A stretch of 64,000 nucleotides of DNA, from positions 43,707 through 107,706 of the forward strand of contig CAYGAY010000007.1 of NCBI GenBank assembly GCA_964347975.1, written 5' to 3'. A program made the translations under genes and the position numbers. Under the pieces are notes generated by a model that saw only the letters and a program-made list of their open reading frames with translations, was not told the origin of the DNA and made no database searches. The stretch's first letter is position 1, and the number at the start of each line of letters is the position of its first letter. Below, piece after piece: positions 15,955-24,484 of this stretch. Source of the DNA: Bin87 sp964347975 (lineage in GTDB: Bacteria > Chloroflexota > Dehalococcoidia > Lucifugimonadales > UBA3495).

Positions 15955-16804
15955 TCAAGTCAAACACCAGCGGTTACCATCGCGGACGATAGTGCCGTCA
16001 CGCCGCAATTGAACCTGCGCGTTTCGCACTTGGTGTTTCCAGCGCCGTCCGAACGATACCCCATTTATGACGCGGTGAACGCTATCGTCGCACATATCGG
16101 GGTACAACCCTTGCACCAGCGGGTTAATGTCGCGGGTGCTCAAAGGGCCGTACTGTCGCAAAATGTACCGCACGGCACGGGCGAATATCGCAGTTGTAGA
16201 TTCCCCCGGTATCGTCCGCAAAAGCTTCAGCCACTCATCAATGTCGTCCATAACAGCATCTATATCCGCTTGTACGGTATTCGGAACGGAACTAACGGCG
16301 GTGCCCTGCCTCTGCCTGGCGTCTTTGGTCTTATCCTCCAATTTAATAAGAGCATCCGGGGGTACAATACTGCCCAGATGTCCGTACTCCTTCAAAATCG
16401 TCCGCTATTTCGCTAACGTTCTGTGGGTTAGTGATTGTGATGCCCAGTTCATAATTGCGAATCAAGCCCCCATGCGTAAGGTTGGCGGACGTTACGATGG
16501 CAGTGTGTCCGTCGGCGACATAGGCTTTGGCGTGCAGTCCGGGCAAATGACGTATGGTCGCCCCCGGAACCTGCTGGCATAGCCATGTCAATGCTCCGAT
16601 GTCCAACGAGCCGGCAACCAAACTGTCCGGGTGCAAGTTGGTCAGGACATCGAGGCGAACCGATTTACACCGCGAACGCAGTTGCCTCGCCAATCGCTCA
16701 ACAGGCTGGCGGGTAATAAATGGGGCGGCGATGATTGCCGTCTCTTGAATCGAGGCTGCAAACTGGTCGAAAGTGGACCCCCACGGCGATTTGACTGACT
16801 GCAT
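15955..16804 (-). pseudogene. PLD-like nuclease with C-terminal winged-helix-like domain, frameshifted
   Basis: The 5' frame starts at ATG 16804 (GGAGGTGA upstream) and carries the phospholipase D motif HAKAYVADGHTAIVTSANLT. It goes out of frame at a four-T run (16394-16397, read on the minus strand) and stops soon after. Dropping one T joins SEIADD smoothly to LKEYGHLGSIVPPDALIKLE and continues to 15955, giving about 282 aa. The C-terminal part (ARAVRYILRQYGPLSTRDIN, then DGNRWCLT) looks like a winged helix. PLD nucleases with such tails occur in restriction systems. Only one HxK motif is present, so a dimer would be needed. Confidence 0.65.
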
Positions 16805-16881
16805 GGCTATCACCTCCCTGACGACAGTACATTAGTGCTGATACATCGGCGCGTCAACCCCGCCGGCGTCACTACTTTGTC

Positions 16882-17368
16882 CTAGCTTTCAGCTACCTGC
16901 AATCCGCCATAGGGTGCGACTGCAAGGATTGCCCCGCTGTACTTCACGAGCTTATCGCCAAGAACACCATCCCCACCTTCCCATCCCCAAAATTTCTGAC
17001 TCCTGCCCTCCTTCGCCGGCACCGATTGCTGTTTCAGCGTGATTGCGAGGCTGCCGTCCGCCGGTGAACGACGCCTTCACGGATATTTGATGGCCGTCCA
17101 CCACAATATCCTCGTCGCTCAAGTCCAACCCCCTGGCCCGCGCATTGGCGATTCCCACACAGCGCATCGTAGTCGCCAGTATCCGCTCCGTAGCCCCGCC
17201 GGCGATAAAGCGGTTCTCCCTGATGCTGGTGTCATACTCGCTGATGAGCAGGCCGAGGGCACGGAGCAATTCGTCCAAGACATCAGGGGAGTTGGTTAAC
17301 CCATTACGCAGCTGTCTGTAAATGCCGCGATGTGGTGCATAAATGCTGTTTGAGCTGTTCTGCGTCAT
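16882..17368 (-). pseudogene. Unknown protein, possibly restriction endonuclease-like, frameshifted
   Basis: Starts at ATG 17368 (AGAGGA upstream): PHRGIYRQLRNGLTNSPDVL, ENRFIAGGATERILATTMR, then DEDIVVDGHQISVKASFTGG. After that glycine stretch the frame is lost. Removing the base at 17056 continues as GSLAITLKQQSVPAKEGRSQ and KFWGWEGGDGVLGDKLVKY, ending at 16882 for about 161 aa. The pattern D(8)-V-K could be a PD-(D/E)xK nuclease core, and the neighbours (PLD nuclease, HigBA) fit a restriction-type locus, but the family is not identified. Confidence 0.55.
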
Positions 17369-17406
17369 CGCGATTCCTCTGGAGTGAACGATGCAAAAAT
17401 TCAGTG

Positions 17407-17568
17407 CTAGCGTGTCGCACTGTAGCAAGGTCGCTCGCAGCCGTAATTTTGGTGCTTATCGAAGCAAGCCTCTCTAGGGTTAGTCATGATGTCGCACAAG
17501 TCTTGACCACAGCGCATGCACCTTACTGTCATCGTCCATTTCCCGCACCGTTGGCATCGGTCTGGCAT
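17407..17568 (-). CDS. Small cysteine-rich, zinc-ribbon-like protein (53 aa)
   Basis: MPDRCQRCGKW, then VRCMRCGQDLC, with further Cys at about 35, 44 and 48: eight Cys in 53 residues, two of them in C-x2-C knuckles. AGGAG lies eight bases before the ATG. The gene is between higA and the frameshifted unknown gene, all on one strand with short gaps, so it is probably co-transcribed. Zinc binding is inferred from spacing; role unknown. Confidence 0.6.
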   Translation of the reverse strand: MPDRCQRCGKWTMTVRCMRCGQDLCDIMTNPREACFDKHQNYGCERPCYSATR

Positions 17569-17599
17569 AGTTGAACTCCTATGTGTGTGCTGAGGGTTA

Positions 17600-17989
17600 T
17601 CAATCTGATGCTGCGGCGGGCGCCGGATGCGCCGGGGATTTGAGTAACTCTTCGACCGTAATGTCAAAGTGCTCTTTTAGCAGTTGCGCCAACTCCGGCG
17701 TGATCTCTTTTCGGCCAGCAATTATGGCGTCAAGGCTGGCGTTACTGCCTGCCAATGGGAGCAACTGTTCCCGTGTTACGATTTCCTGGTCCAAGAGAAA
17801 CTCGACAAGCGCATCCGGAGTGGGGCTTGCTATCGGATAGTGCTCGTCTTCGTACTGTATAACCAGGTCGGATATGCGGTCGAGTTCGGCGCCTTCCTCG
17901 CTGCCAGGTGCCGAGTCAATCAGCTCGTCGATGCGGGCCAACGCCGCCTCGTAGTCTGCTTTAGTTTGAACTTGCGTGATTTCCGGCAT
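17600..17989 (-). CDS. higA: HigA-type antitoxin
   Basis: 129 aa. The N-terminal segment KADYEAALARIDELIDSAPG and IQYEDEHYPI is characteristic of the HigA family; the C-terminal part (REQLLPLAGSNASLDAIIAG, then KEITPELAQLLKEHF) is the helix-turn-helix domain that binds its own operator. It starts two bases after the stop of the upstream toxin gene, the usual toxin-first order of higBA. It should neutralise HigB and repress the operon. Confidence 0.85.
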   Translation of the reverse strand: MPEITQVQTKADYEAALARIDELIDSAPGSEEGAELDRISDLVIQYEDEHYPIASPTPDALVEFLLDQEIVTREQLLPLAGSNASLDAIIAGRKEITPELAQLLKEHFDITVEELLKSPAHPAPAAASD

Positions 17990-17991
17990 AC

Positions 17992-18285
17992 CTACACCTC
18001 CTCCGCGTTGATAGCGTCGTATTCGGCGTGCGTGCCGAAAAACCGGATATAGACTTTGTGATATTGATAATGAATACTAACCACTAGCCGGTAGGTGTTG
18101 CCTTTGATGTTGAACACTACCCGGTCGTTGGCGATGATACTTGCGTTGGGATAGTCATCCTTTATCCGGGCCGGGGAGTCCCAATCGGCTTTTCTGGCAT
18201 TTAAATACCAAGCACGCAACGCTCGCTCGGCATCTGGACGTCGTTCCCAGAACTCTTGCAGCGTCTTTTTCTTGACAACCCACAT
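17992..18285 (-). CDS. higB: HigB-type mRNA interferase toxin
   Basis: A 97-aa RelE/HigB-superfamily toxin expected to cut mRNA on the ribosome. WVVKKKTLQEFWERRPDAE, the ARIKDDYPNASII segment, DRVVFNIKGNTYRLVV and YIRFFGTHAEYD are the family landmarks, including the F-G-T-H-x-x-Y end. ATG 18285 gives normal family length; longer in-frame starts exist but add unrelated sequence. Followed directly by higA. Confidence 0.88.
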   Translation of the reverse strand: MWVVKKKTLQEFWERRPDAERALRAWYLNARKADWDSPARIKDDYPNASIIANDRVVFNIKGNTYRLVVSIHYQYHKVYIRFFGTHAEYDAINAEEV

Positions 18286-18404
18286 GAACGCCCGCCAACC
18301 TTCCGGCGAGTATAGCATCATTATCCAATTCACCGCTTCCGAAAACCCTGCCTCTGGCAAAATCACCGCCGGGGCGTATGGGGAATGCCATCCGCTCACC
18401 TTAA

Positions 18405-18434
18405 GAATTCGGGGCGGGTTATGGACCCGCCCCG
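18405..18434 (-). terminator. Likely terminator after the DUF1501 gene
   Basis: A perfect 9-bp stem (GGGGCGGGT / ACCCGCCCC, loop five bases) just past the stop at 18458, followed on the minus strand by GAATTCTT. The T tract is short. Confidence 0.55.
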
Positions 18435-18457
18435 CTGCATCCGTATGCAAGCGCCGC

Positions 18458-19585
18458 CTACAGGAAGTCGAACTGCTCGTACACGCCGTGGACGATGGGA
18501 ACCGGGTCCAGTTCCAGCCACCGGTTGAGGATGGTAGCGTAGGTGGAGCGGAAGTCGTTGGTGAAGTGGAGGTCGCCTTCCGAGTGGTCTTCGGGGCGCA
18601 GGGACGGATATTCACCGTAGAGGCCGCCGTTGACCGACCCGCCGATGACGAAGGCCACGCCGCCGGAGCCGTGGTCGGTGCCGGTGCCGTTGTCTCGGAT
18701 GCGCCGGCCGAACTCGGAGAACACCAGGATCAGCGTGTCGTCGGCCAGCCCGTGCTCCTCCAGGTCGCTGGTGAAGTCGGCGATGGCGGTGGACACGTCG
18801 GTCCACAGCTTGGCGTGGGCCGGCAGCTCGTTGCTGTGGGTGTCGAAACTGCCGTGCTGGGTGTAGTAGATGCGGGTGCCCAGACCGGCGGACATCACCT
18901 GCGCCATGTTCTTCAACGACTGGCTGATGGGCGTGTCGGCGTATTCGACCGTTGACGAATACAGTTCCGGCGCGGTGCGCAGGCGGTCGGCGCCCTTCAG
19001 AGCGTTGGAACCGGTCTCGGACAGCACCTGGGCCACCACGTCCTTGCTCTCGGTGGGGCCGTAGATGCGGCTGAAAGCTTCCAGGGCGTACTGCCGCGAC
19101 TTCTCGTCCTGGATGTCAGGCATCAGGCCGTAGGTCTCCAGGTTGGCCACCGAGGCCACCGGCACGCCCTTTGCCACCATGGCCCGGGGCAGGCCGCGCC
19201 CGAAGTTCACGCCGGTCAGCACGTTCTCGCCCCGGGCGTCAAGGTCGCGGATGGCGGCGGCCAGCCAACCCTCGGCGCCGATCTTCTCGGATTCGGCGGT
19301 GTACCAGACGTCACGGGAGCGGAAGTGGGATCGGTTGGGGTTGGGATAGCCGATGCCGTTGATTACGGCGAAATTGCCCTGATCCCACAGGCGCTTGACG
19401 GGGGCCAGGTTGGGATTGAAGCCCACCTCGTCGTCCAGGTGCAGCACCTCGCCCTCAGGTATCCCGACGTTGCTGCGGAAGTCGTAGTAGAGCGGGTTAT
19501 TGTAGGGGATAACGGTGTTCAGAGCGTCATTGCCGCCCTGAAGCTCAATCACCACTACGTTCCGTTCCTTCTTGGTGGAAGTCAT
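18458..19585 (-). CDS. DUF1501 family protein
   Basis: 375 aa. VVVIELQGGNDALNTVIPY (residues 10-28), NRSHFRSRDVWYTA near 84, HGSFDTHSNELPAHAKLW and LVFSEFGRRIRDNGTGTDHG (about 283-302) are the DUF1501 landmarks, a fold related to alkaline phosphatase and sulfatases. Many members carry a Tat signal; this one begins directly with the domain and shows none. AAAGGAGGA precedes the ATG. It follows the NHL-repeat gene by four bases, and DUF1800 lies upstream of that: an operon of three. The biochemical role of the family is unknown. Confidence 0.93.
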   Translation of the reverse strand: MTSTKKERNVVVIELQGGNDALNTVIPYNNPLYYDFRSNVGIPEGEVLHLDDEVGFNPNLAPVKRLWDQGNFAVINGIGYPNPNRSHFRSRDVWYTAESEKIGAEGWLAAAIRDLDARGENVLTGVNFGRGLPRAMVAKGVPVASVANLETYGLMPDIQDEKSRQYALEAFSRIYGPTESKDVVAQVLSETGSNALKGADRLRTAPELYSSTVEYADTPISQSLKNMAQVMSAGLGTRIYYTQHGSFDTHSNELPAHAKLWTDVSTAIADFTSDLEEHGLADDTLILVFSEFGRRIRDNGTGTDHGSGGVAFVIGGSVNGGLYGEYPSLRPEDHSEGDLHFTNDFRSTYATILNRWLELDPVPIVHGVYEQFDFL

Positions 19586-19589
19586 CGGG

Positions 19590-20642
19590 CTATCCTCCTT
19601 TCGCGCCGGGCTGGTACACCTGGATGCGGTGCCGGTTGCTTTCGGTTACGTACAGGTTGCCCTCCCGGTCCAGTTTGATCGACACGGGAGACCAGAAATA
19701 CTTTTCGATGTGGGACGATTCCTCGTGGGGTTCGTCCACGAAATATGCGATTTCGGGTTCCAGGTTGGCCCGGGAGCGGGCCTCCCCTTCCTCTACGTTC
19801 ACGGCCAGGAAGTTGGCCGCCCACGCGGACAGGGTGGCTTCGCCGCGCAGCTTCTGCACGAAACCGCCGTTCGGGTCCAGTATCTGCACCCTCTCGTTGC
19901 CCCAGTCGGCCACGTAGATGTAGCCGGCCGCGTCAACGGCCACGCCGGACGGACGATGGAACTCGCCGTCGCCCCGGCCGGAGGTCCCGAAGGATCCCAG
20001 ATGCGCGCCGTCGGGAGAAAATTTCTGGACCCGGTCGTTGCCCCAATCGGCTACGTACACGTTGCCCTCTGGCCCGACGGTCAGGCCCCAGGGCAGGTTC
20101 AACCCGGCGTCGCCGTTGCCCTCGCGCCCGCCGGATCCCTTGACCAGGCACGCCAGGAAGCGGCCCTCCGCCGTGAACTTCTGCACCCGGTGGTTGTAGG
20201 TGTCCGCTACGTACAGGTTGTCGCCGGCGTCAAAGGCCAGTCCGGAGGGGGTGTCCAGCTGTCCCTCGCCGGAACCGTGCTCGCCCCAGGTGGACAGTAG
20301 CGTCCCTTCCCGGTCGAACACCGAGATGCGGTGCGTAGCCTCGTCGCTGACGTACACGCGGCCCCGGCTGTCCAGCGTGCAGGCCGAGGGCCAGATGAAC
20401 TGGCCGGGAGATTGGCCGTAGGCCGCAAAAGTGCCGTAGTAATCGCTGTTGATGTCGCACATGGTGACGCGCACGCCCCGGGTCACATTCTCCAGCGAGC
20501 GGTTCGCAACGTACATCCGCCCGTCATCGGCGATGGCGGTATCGGTAGGATAGTAGAACCCCCGACCCTCCATCGTGGTCATGCCCAGGGTCATGCGGTA
20601 TTCGAGAAACCGGATTTCGGGAGTGTCTTGCGCTGTGGCCAT
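19590..20642 (-). CDS. NHL-repeat beta-propeller protein
   Basis: 350 aa with at least five NHL-type blades, e.g. NLYVADTYNHRVQKF, NVYVADWGNDRVQKF, YIYVADWGNERVQIL and NLYVTESNRHRIQVY, spaced about 48 residues apart. No signal peptide is visible. Propellers of this type mostly bind partners or ligands. Its place between DUF1800 (14 bases upstream) and DUF1501 (4 bases downstream) suggests it works with them, perhaps as a scaffold. Confidence 0.92.
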   Translation of the reverse strand: MATAQDTPEIRFLEYRMTLGMTTMEGRGFYYPTDTAIADDGRMYVANRSLENVTRGVRVTMCDINSDYYGTFAAYGQSPGQFIWPSACTLDSRGRVYVSDEATHRISVFDREGTLLSTWGEHGSGEGQLDTPSGLAFDAGDNLYVADTYNHRVQKFTAEGRFLACLVKGSGGREGNGDAGLNLPWGLTVGPEGNVYVADWGNDRVQKFSPDGAHLGSFGTSGRGDGEFHRPSGVAVDAAGYIYVADWGNERVQILDPNGGFVQKLRGEATLSAWAANFLAVNVEEGEARSRANLEPEIAYFVDEPHEESSHIEKYFWSPVSIKLDREGNLYVTESNRHRIQVYQPGAKGG

Positions 20643-20656
20643 GGTCGGTTCACCCC

Positions 20657-22063
20657 CTACGCCCGCTGGAATTCGTGGGTTGACGCCACCATCTGCAATA
20701 CCTCGGCAATGCGGGCGGCGCCGGCGCCGCCGGCCACCGCGGCGAAATCAACCAACTCCCGACGGGTGTCCTCGGAGACCGTGATTACGCCCACCTGATC
20801 CAGGCAGGCGTCCACCAGCAGTTCGGGAGAGGCGGCCGACGGGTTTCCGGCGATGCGTTCCACCATAGCGCTGACGCCCGGCTTGGCGACGTCGCCCAAC
20901 TGCTGAGAGGCGAAGTTGACGCGTTCCACCAACGAACCGGTATCGATCCAGTCGGTGCCCTGGTGCCATCCTTCCACGCTGGGCGGGTTGTTGAGGAACT
21001 GGCCCATGAATATGGCCTGCTGATAGCGCTCCAGTATCTCCTTGCGGGGCCGGTCGAACTCGCCGGTCAGGCGCAGCACGCCGGCTACCAGCTCCACCGG
21101 GCTCTTCACCTTGCGATACCAGACCGCCGGGTCCTTGAAGAAATCGGAGTTGAACAGGGTGCGCAGCATGGCGCTGGTGTCGTAGCCGCTTTCGAAGTAC
21201 GCCTGAACCAGGATGTCAATGGCCGCCGCGTCCTGCGGCTCAGTGTAGGGCCAGTCCGGCACCGGCGGTTCGTCGGCCACGAAGAAGCTGTACAGATGGC
21301 GCGAGATGAACCGGGCGGTGGCTTCCTGCCGGCAGATGATATCCACGATATCGTTGCCGTTGAACGCGCCTCGCTGACCCAGGAATTCCTTTTCGCCGAA
21401 GTCGTGGTCATCCTCCTGGAACTCGAAGTGCCAGGATATCCGGCCATAGGGCCAGTCGGAGTCCCGCATGGAGCGCAGCTCCATGTATTCCCGGTTGCCC
21501 AGGGTCCAGCCGGTGAAGGCGCGGGCGCACTCCTGAACGTCCTGCTCGGTGTAGTTGCCCACGCCCATGGAGAACAGTTCCAGCAATTCGCGCCCGTAGT
21601 TTTCGTTGATGGCGTCCTTGTGGTTGTCCTGGTTGTCCAGCCAGATGATCATGGCCGGATCCCGGGACAGTTCCACCAGCAAGTCCCGGAAACTGCCCAT
21701 GCCCCGGTACCGGAACATACGGACCTGATCGGACAGGGCCTTGCCGTGGATGACCTTGGGATAGCCGGTGGCGAAGATGCCATGCCAGAACAGGGCGACC
21801 TTCTCCCGAAGGGGCGTGGTGGTCGTCGCCATCCGGTACAGCCAGTTCTCCCCGGAACCCAGCGTGCCCATCATGCCGGACAGCTCGGGATGGAACCGCC
21901 GGATGAGGTCGTCGCCCATGCGCCCCTCGGCGCTCTGGTCCAGCAACTGCTCCACCGTCGCCTCGTATCCCTGGGCGGCCAGGGTTTCCAGCTGCTCACG
22001 GGTCGCGCCGAAGCCGGCCCGGCGCATCAGGTGCGCGATAAGTTCAATGTCTTGGTTTGCCAT
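20657..22063 (-). CDS. DUF1800 family protein
   Basis: 468 aa. AHLMRRAGFGATREQLETLA (10-29), EKVALFWHGIFATGYPKV, NYGRELLELFSMGVGNYTEQ (about 154-173) and VEGWHQGTDWID near 366 are the landmarks of DUF1800. The family is routinely paired with DUF1501, as here, with the NHL protein in between. Function is unknown. No signal peptide. First gene of the three-gene operon; a palindromic repeat fills the space upstream. Confidence 0.93.
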   Translation of the reverse strand: MANQDIELIAHLMRRAGFGATREQLETLAAQGYEATVEQLLDQSAEGRMGDDLIRRFHPELSGMMGTLGSGENWLYRMATTTTPLREKVALFWHGIFATGYPKVIHGKALSDQVRMFRYRGMGSFRDLLVELSRDPAMIIWLDNQDNHKDAINENYGRELLELFSMGVGNYTEQDVQECARAFTGWTLGNREYMELRSMRDSDWPYGRISWHFEFQEDDHDFGEKEFLGQRGAFNGNDIVDIICRQEATARFISRHLYSFFVADEPPVPDWPYTEPQDAAAIDILVQAYFESGYDTSAMLRTLFNSDFFKDPAVWYRKVKSPVELVAGVLRLTGEFDRPRKEILERYQQAIFMGQFLNNPPSVEGWHQGTDWIDTGSLVERVNFASQQLGDVAKPGVSAMVERIAGNPSAASPELLVDACLDQVGVITVSEDTRRELVDFAAVAGGAGAARIAEVLQMVASTHEFQRA

Positions 22064-22079
22064 AACTCTTACCCCCGGT

Positions 22080-22198
22080 CATTGCGAGCGCAGCGTGGCA
22101 ATCTCGTCGATGTAACAAGTGCGTCAGGGCACGGCTGGCAAGTATTAGAACAGGATTGCCGGATTTGTGAAAAATCGGGCTGCGCTCCTCGCAACGAC
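22080..22198. repeat. Composite palindromic repeat (family B ends)
   Basis: Starts CATTGCGAGCGCAGCG and ends with the near-complement TGCGCTCCTCGCAACGAC, enclosing about 80 bases. The same end module recurs at 28883, 37493, 47181, 50893, 59016 and 63829. Confidence 0.8.
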
Positions 22199-22232
22199 AT
22201 TGTCGGAATGGTCTAACTCCCTTGCCGATGGC

Positions 22233-23780
22233 CTAACTCCCTTGCAGAATAAACTCGGAGACCCGTTCCCCAATCATCATCGTCGTGACGTTGGTGTTGG
22301 CGCGGATGCAGTCGGGCATGATGGAAGCGTCCACCACGCGGATGTTTTCCAGGCCCCTGACGCGACCGTACTGGTCAACCACGGCCATGGGGTCCGAAGC
22401 CGGCCCCATCTTGCAAGTGCAGGAAATGTGCTGTGCCGTGGAGACGTTGCTGCGCAGCCAGTGGTCCAGGGCTGCATCGGATTCGAGGTCCGAGTCCAGC
22501 GGTTCAGTCCGCTCCACGATGATGTCGGCGAAGTCGCTGTGATTGCCCAGTTCCACGGCGATGCGCACGCCGTCCCGCAGCCGTTTCCGGTCGAACTCTT
22601 CCTGGAGGTAGTTGTAATCGAGATAAGGCTGATCGTGAGGATCGGTGGACTGAAGCCGCAACTCGCCGGCCCCCACGGCCAGGTAGATGGAAACCGATGC
22701 GCGGATGCCCAGGGGCTCCATACGACTCCCGCCCCGGATCACCTGCTCGGTGGCAAAGGACGAGAAAATCATAATCATGTCGTTGCGCAGGTCGGAGCCT
22801 TCGGCGGTGTACTTCAGGCACGTTTGGATCCGGGGCGCGAAACCGTCCAGATCAAACCCCGGCCTGGTGCGCCAGGTGACGGGAACGATGGGGTGGTCGC
22901 GAAGGTTCTGGCCCACGCCCGGGCTGTCGTGCACCACCGGTATGCCCAGGCTGCGCAGGTGGTCGGCGGGACCAACGCCGGAGAGCATGAGCAATTGCGG
23001 AGAGGCGATTGCGCCGCCGCTGAGGATGATCTGACCGCCTGCCACGGTGAAGACTTCGCCGCCGCTTTCCACCACCACCCCGGTGGCCCGGTTGCCGTCG
23101 AATATGACGCGATGCACGGTGCAATTGGGGCGCAGGGTGAAGTTCAGGCGGTGCCGCGCCAGGTCGAGATAACCGAGAGCGGTGCTCCAGCGGATGCCGT
23201 TGGGATTGTTGAACGGCGTGGGGCCGATGCCCGTGGAATCGGGGCTGTTGTGGTCGTCGGTATGCGGGAAACCGTAGGCCCGGGCGGCATTGTAGAAAGC
23301 GTGCTGCGCCGGGAGCCATTCCTCCCGTTTGAAGCGGCGGGCGATGATGGGGCCGTCGTTGCCGTGGAAGTCGTCGGAGAAGTCGGTGTCAGTTTCCAGG
23401 CGGCGGAAGCAGCCCAGCAGGTTCTGGAAGCTCCACTGGTCGTTGCCCATGGCGGCCCAACCGTCATAGTCTTCCGGGACGCCCCGCAGGAACATCTGGC
23501 CGTTGATGGCGCTGGAGCCGCCGGTTACCCTGCCGCGGGGCACCATGATCTCCGGGTTCTCGGCGGTGCCGTGGCCGGTGAACTGCCAGTTGTGGTCGCT
23601 GGTCATCACGTCGGTGGCGGTGGCATAACCAAACTTCACCTCGTCGGGCAGGTGTTCAATGTTCGGATAGTCCGGCCCGGCTTCCAGCAGCAGCACCGAC
23701 CGGCTGGGGTCTTCGCTCAAGCGGGTGGCGACGATGGAGCCGGCAGAGCCGGCTCCGATGACGATTACATCGTACTTCAC
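22233..23780 (-). CDS. GMC family oxidoreductase
   Basis: A 515-aa FAD-dependent alcohol/choline-dehydrogenase-like enzyme. KYDVIVIGAGSAGSIVATRL at the start is the ADP-binding motif; RGRVTGGSSAINGQMFLRG near 80-98 and GGAIASPQLLMLSGVGP near 253 are GMC signatures; the C-terminal domain ends with VVDASIMPDCIRANTNVTTM. GTG 23780 chosen because AGGAGGA lies seven bases upstream. Substrate unknown. Stands alone, with a perfect hairpin 110 bases upstream. Confidence 0.94.
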   Translation of the reverse strand: MKYDVIVIGAGSAGSIVATRLSEDPSRSVLLLEAGPDYPNIEHLPDEVKFGYATATDVMTSDHNWQFTGHGTAENPEIMVPRGRVTGGSSAINGQMFLRGVPEDYDGWAAMGNDQWSFQNLLGCFRRLETDTDFSDDFHGNDGPIIARRFKREEWLPAQHAFYNAARAYGFPHTDDHNSPDSTGIGPTPFNNPNGIRWSTALGYLDLARHRLNFTLRPNCTVHRVIFDGNRATGVVVESGGEVFTVAGGQIILSGGAIASPQLLMLSGVGPADHLRSLGIPVVHDSPGVGQNLRDHPIVPVTWRTRPGFDLDGFAPRIQTCLKYTAEGSDLRNDMIMIFSSFATEQVIRGGSRMEPLGIRASVSIYLAVGAGELRLQSTDPHDQPYLDYNYLQEEFDRKRLRDGVRIAVELGNHSDFADIIVERTEPLDSDLESDAALDHWLRSNVSTAQHISCTCKMGPASDPMAVVDQYGRVRGLENIRVVDASIMPDCIRANTNVTTMMIGERVSEFILQGS

Positions 23781-23890
23781 AACGTTCCTCCTAATATCAG
23801 GAGCGTGCAGCCGCAGATTTGCGGATTTCCGCAATCATACTGGAAACAGCGCGGCAATTCCAGTTTGCCGGCGTAAGGCAATCGCTTCAT

Positions 23891-23942
23891 AGACTACACA
23901 CCCGCCACTCCTGCTTCCGCAGGAGTGGCGGGTGTGTAGTCT
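23891..23942. other. Perfect 24-bp inverted repeat with 4-base loop
   Basis: Left arm 23891-23914, loop TTCC, right arm 23919-23942, with no mismatch. There is no T tract on either side, so it is not a standard terminator. It lies between the YkgJ-type gene and the GMC gene, both minus. The rest of this 312-base gap (23781-24092) holds no recognisable gene or site. Confidence 0.9.
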
Positions 23943-24092
23943 GCTCTATTTGAGGAAACGGAGAGGTGACTAACGAATTTGTATGATAGTGCTATTCACA
24001 TCCCCCGCTATTAGGGGGCAATATGGCAAAAGTGAACCTGTACGCCGGTGGCCGCCTCAAAGCCGCGGCGCCGATATTGGGACGGACGCCGG

Positions 24093-24425
24093 TTACGGCG
24101 TGATCCACTCCGAGATGGCGCAGCCGGGTTCCCGCTTGCGAGGGAACTCGCGGCAGACCCGCGGGCGCGCGTCATAAATTCGACAGGCCGAGGTGTCCGG
24201 ATCAAGCATGGGGCAATGCTCTCCAGGCTGGTCCAGGAACAGCACGTTTCCCCCGCCGTCGGCGGCGCGATTGACCCTTGCCTCCGTACCCAATCCCGCC
24301 GCCGACCGGTAGAAACCGGTCACTTCGTCCGGATCCAGCCGCAGGATGATGGGACCGCGGCAGCACATGGCCCGGCATTCATCCATGCAGATGCGGCTGG
24401 CGACTTCCGGATTGAGGCGGAGCAT
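24093..24425 (-). CDS. YkgJ family cysteine-cluster protein
   Basis: 110 aa. ICMDECRAMCCRGP near residues 12-25, then CPMLDPDTSACRIYDARPRV, a CREFP segment and a Pro-Gly-Cys near the end form the Cys set of the YkgJ family, expected to bind zinc or an Fe-S cluster. Function unknown. The C-terminal FPRKREPG stretch is encoded by a sequence resembling the palindromic repeats of this window. It starts about 60 bases after the Lin0512 gene. Confidence 0.85.
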   Translation of the reverse strand: MLRLNPEVASRICMDECRAMCCRGPIILRLDPDEVTGFYRSAAGLGTEARVNRAADGGGNVLFLDQPGEHCPMLDPDTSACRIYDARPRVCREFPRKREPGCAISEWITP

Positions 24426-24484
24426 TGGTCCGAATTGCGAAACCGGCGCGGGCAGTGACGAATGATTATTCGCCCCGACCCGGG

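Noticed and set aside
22167..23876. A 569-codon plus-strand frame
   Set aside because: Antisense to the GMC oxidoreductase, which has a Shine-Dalgarno and complete signatures.
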